Position numbers and translations under genes: made by a program. Below are positions 34,476-38,849 of a stretch of 38,849 nucleotides of DNA, piece by piece. The notes under the pieces are model-generated. The model was not told the origin of the DNA. It did not search any database and saw only the letters and a program-made list of their open reading frames with translations. Positions within the stretch are counted from its first letter, which is position 1, and the number at the start of each line of letters is the position of its first letter. Origin of the DNA: Parafrankia elaeagni (GTDB lineage Bacteria; Actinomycetota; Actinomycetes; Frankiales; Frankiaceae); assembly GCF_000374165.1 (NCBI RefSeq), contig NZ_KB893753.1, positions 1 through 38,849 on the forward strand. The letters are read 5' to 3'.

Positions 34476-34503
34476 ATTTATGAGCGGTCCGGTTCTCCAA
34501 CAA
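34476..34503 (-). promoter_or_regulatory. Candidate promoter for PKS genes 2 and 3
   Basis: TTGTGG (34503-34498) and TAAATT (34481-34476) are 16 bp apart on the minus strand, with the shared element directly upstream. The leader to the GTG at 34375 would be roughly 100 bases and contains a hairpin. The hexamers are only partial matches to consensus. Confidence 0.45.
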
Positions 34504-34524
34504 CCCCTAGCGTTCCCCTAGGGG
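34501..34524 (-). promoter_or_regulatory. Shared operator-like element in front of PKS gene 2
   Basis: On the minus strand this reads a CCCCTAGGGG palindrome whose right half is also the first of two CTAGGGG heptamers separated by four bases (11-bp period), then TTG. It matches the element at 21031-21054 at 20 of 24 positions. Direct heptamers on an 11-bp period just upstream of a -35 box are the geometry known for SARP-type activator sites; the actual regulator is unknown. Confidence 0.6.
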
Positions 34525-34529
34525 TTCAT

Positions 34530-38849
<4,320 letters not shown>

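Overview
The window is an internal stretch of a very large cis-AT modular type I polyketide synthase (PKS) locus. GC content is very high, codons end in G or C, and the domain signatures are of the actinobacterial type, so the source is almost certainly an actinomycete; genus cannot be told from the sequence. Every supported gene lies on the minus strand, so transcription runs from high to low coordinates. Only about 300 bp of the 38.8 kb is intergenic (34376-34529, 29264-29278 and 20949-21091). No loading module, enoylreductase, thioesterase, tailoring enzyme, regulator, transporter or RNA gene is visible, so both ends of the pathway lie outside the window.

Layout in order of transcription. 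(1) 38849-34530 is the 3' part of a PKS whose KS lies off the right edge: AT(malonyl)-DH-KR(B)-ACP-docking. (2) 34375-29279 is one module: KS-AT(malonyl)-KR(A1)-ACP. (3) 29263-21092 has two modules: KS-AT(methylmalonyl)-KR(A2)-ACP and KS-AT(methylmalonyl)-ACP. (4) 20948-5298 has three modules: KS-AT(malonyl)-KR(A)-ACP, KS-AT(malonyl)-DH-KR(B)-ACP and KS-AT(malonyl)-DH-KR(B)-ACP. (5) From 5301 leftwards off the window is a further KS-AT(malonyl)-DH-KR module, but it is broken: an in-frame TGA at 3013-3015 lies inside a rearranged AT, and the KR has an in-frame loss of about 14 residues.

Docking segments at the protein ends fit handover 1->2->3->4->5. Read collinearly, the intermediate gains, in order: an alkene (1), a CH2-CHOH (2), a CH(CH3)-CHOH and a CH(CH3)-C=O (3), a CH2-CHOH, an alkene and probably a second alkene (4), then an uncertain unit (5). 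The pattern is a methyl-branched hydroxy/keto segment followed by a polyene-like segment. This is inference from domain content, not a product identification.

The two longer intergenic gaps, in front of genes 2 and 4, carry the same 24-bp element (20 of 24 positions identical) placed just upstream of a promoter-like hexamer pair. They are probably two co-regulated promoters. The most unusual features are the triplicated AT segment with its nonsense codon, the KR deletion, the patchwork codon usage that coincides with these two domains, and at least ten in-frame minisatellites confined to linkers or the N-terminus.
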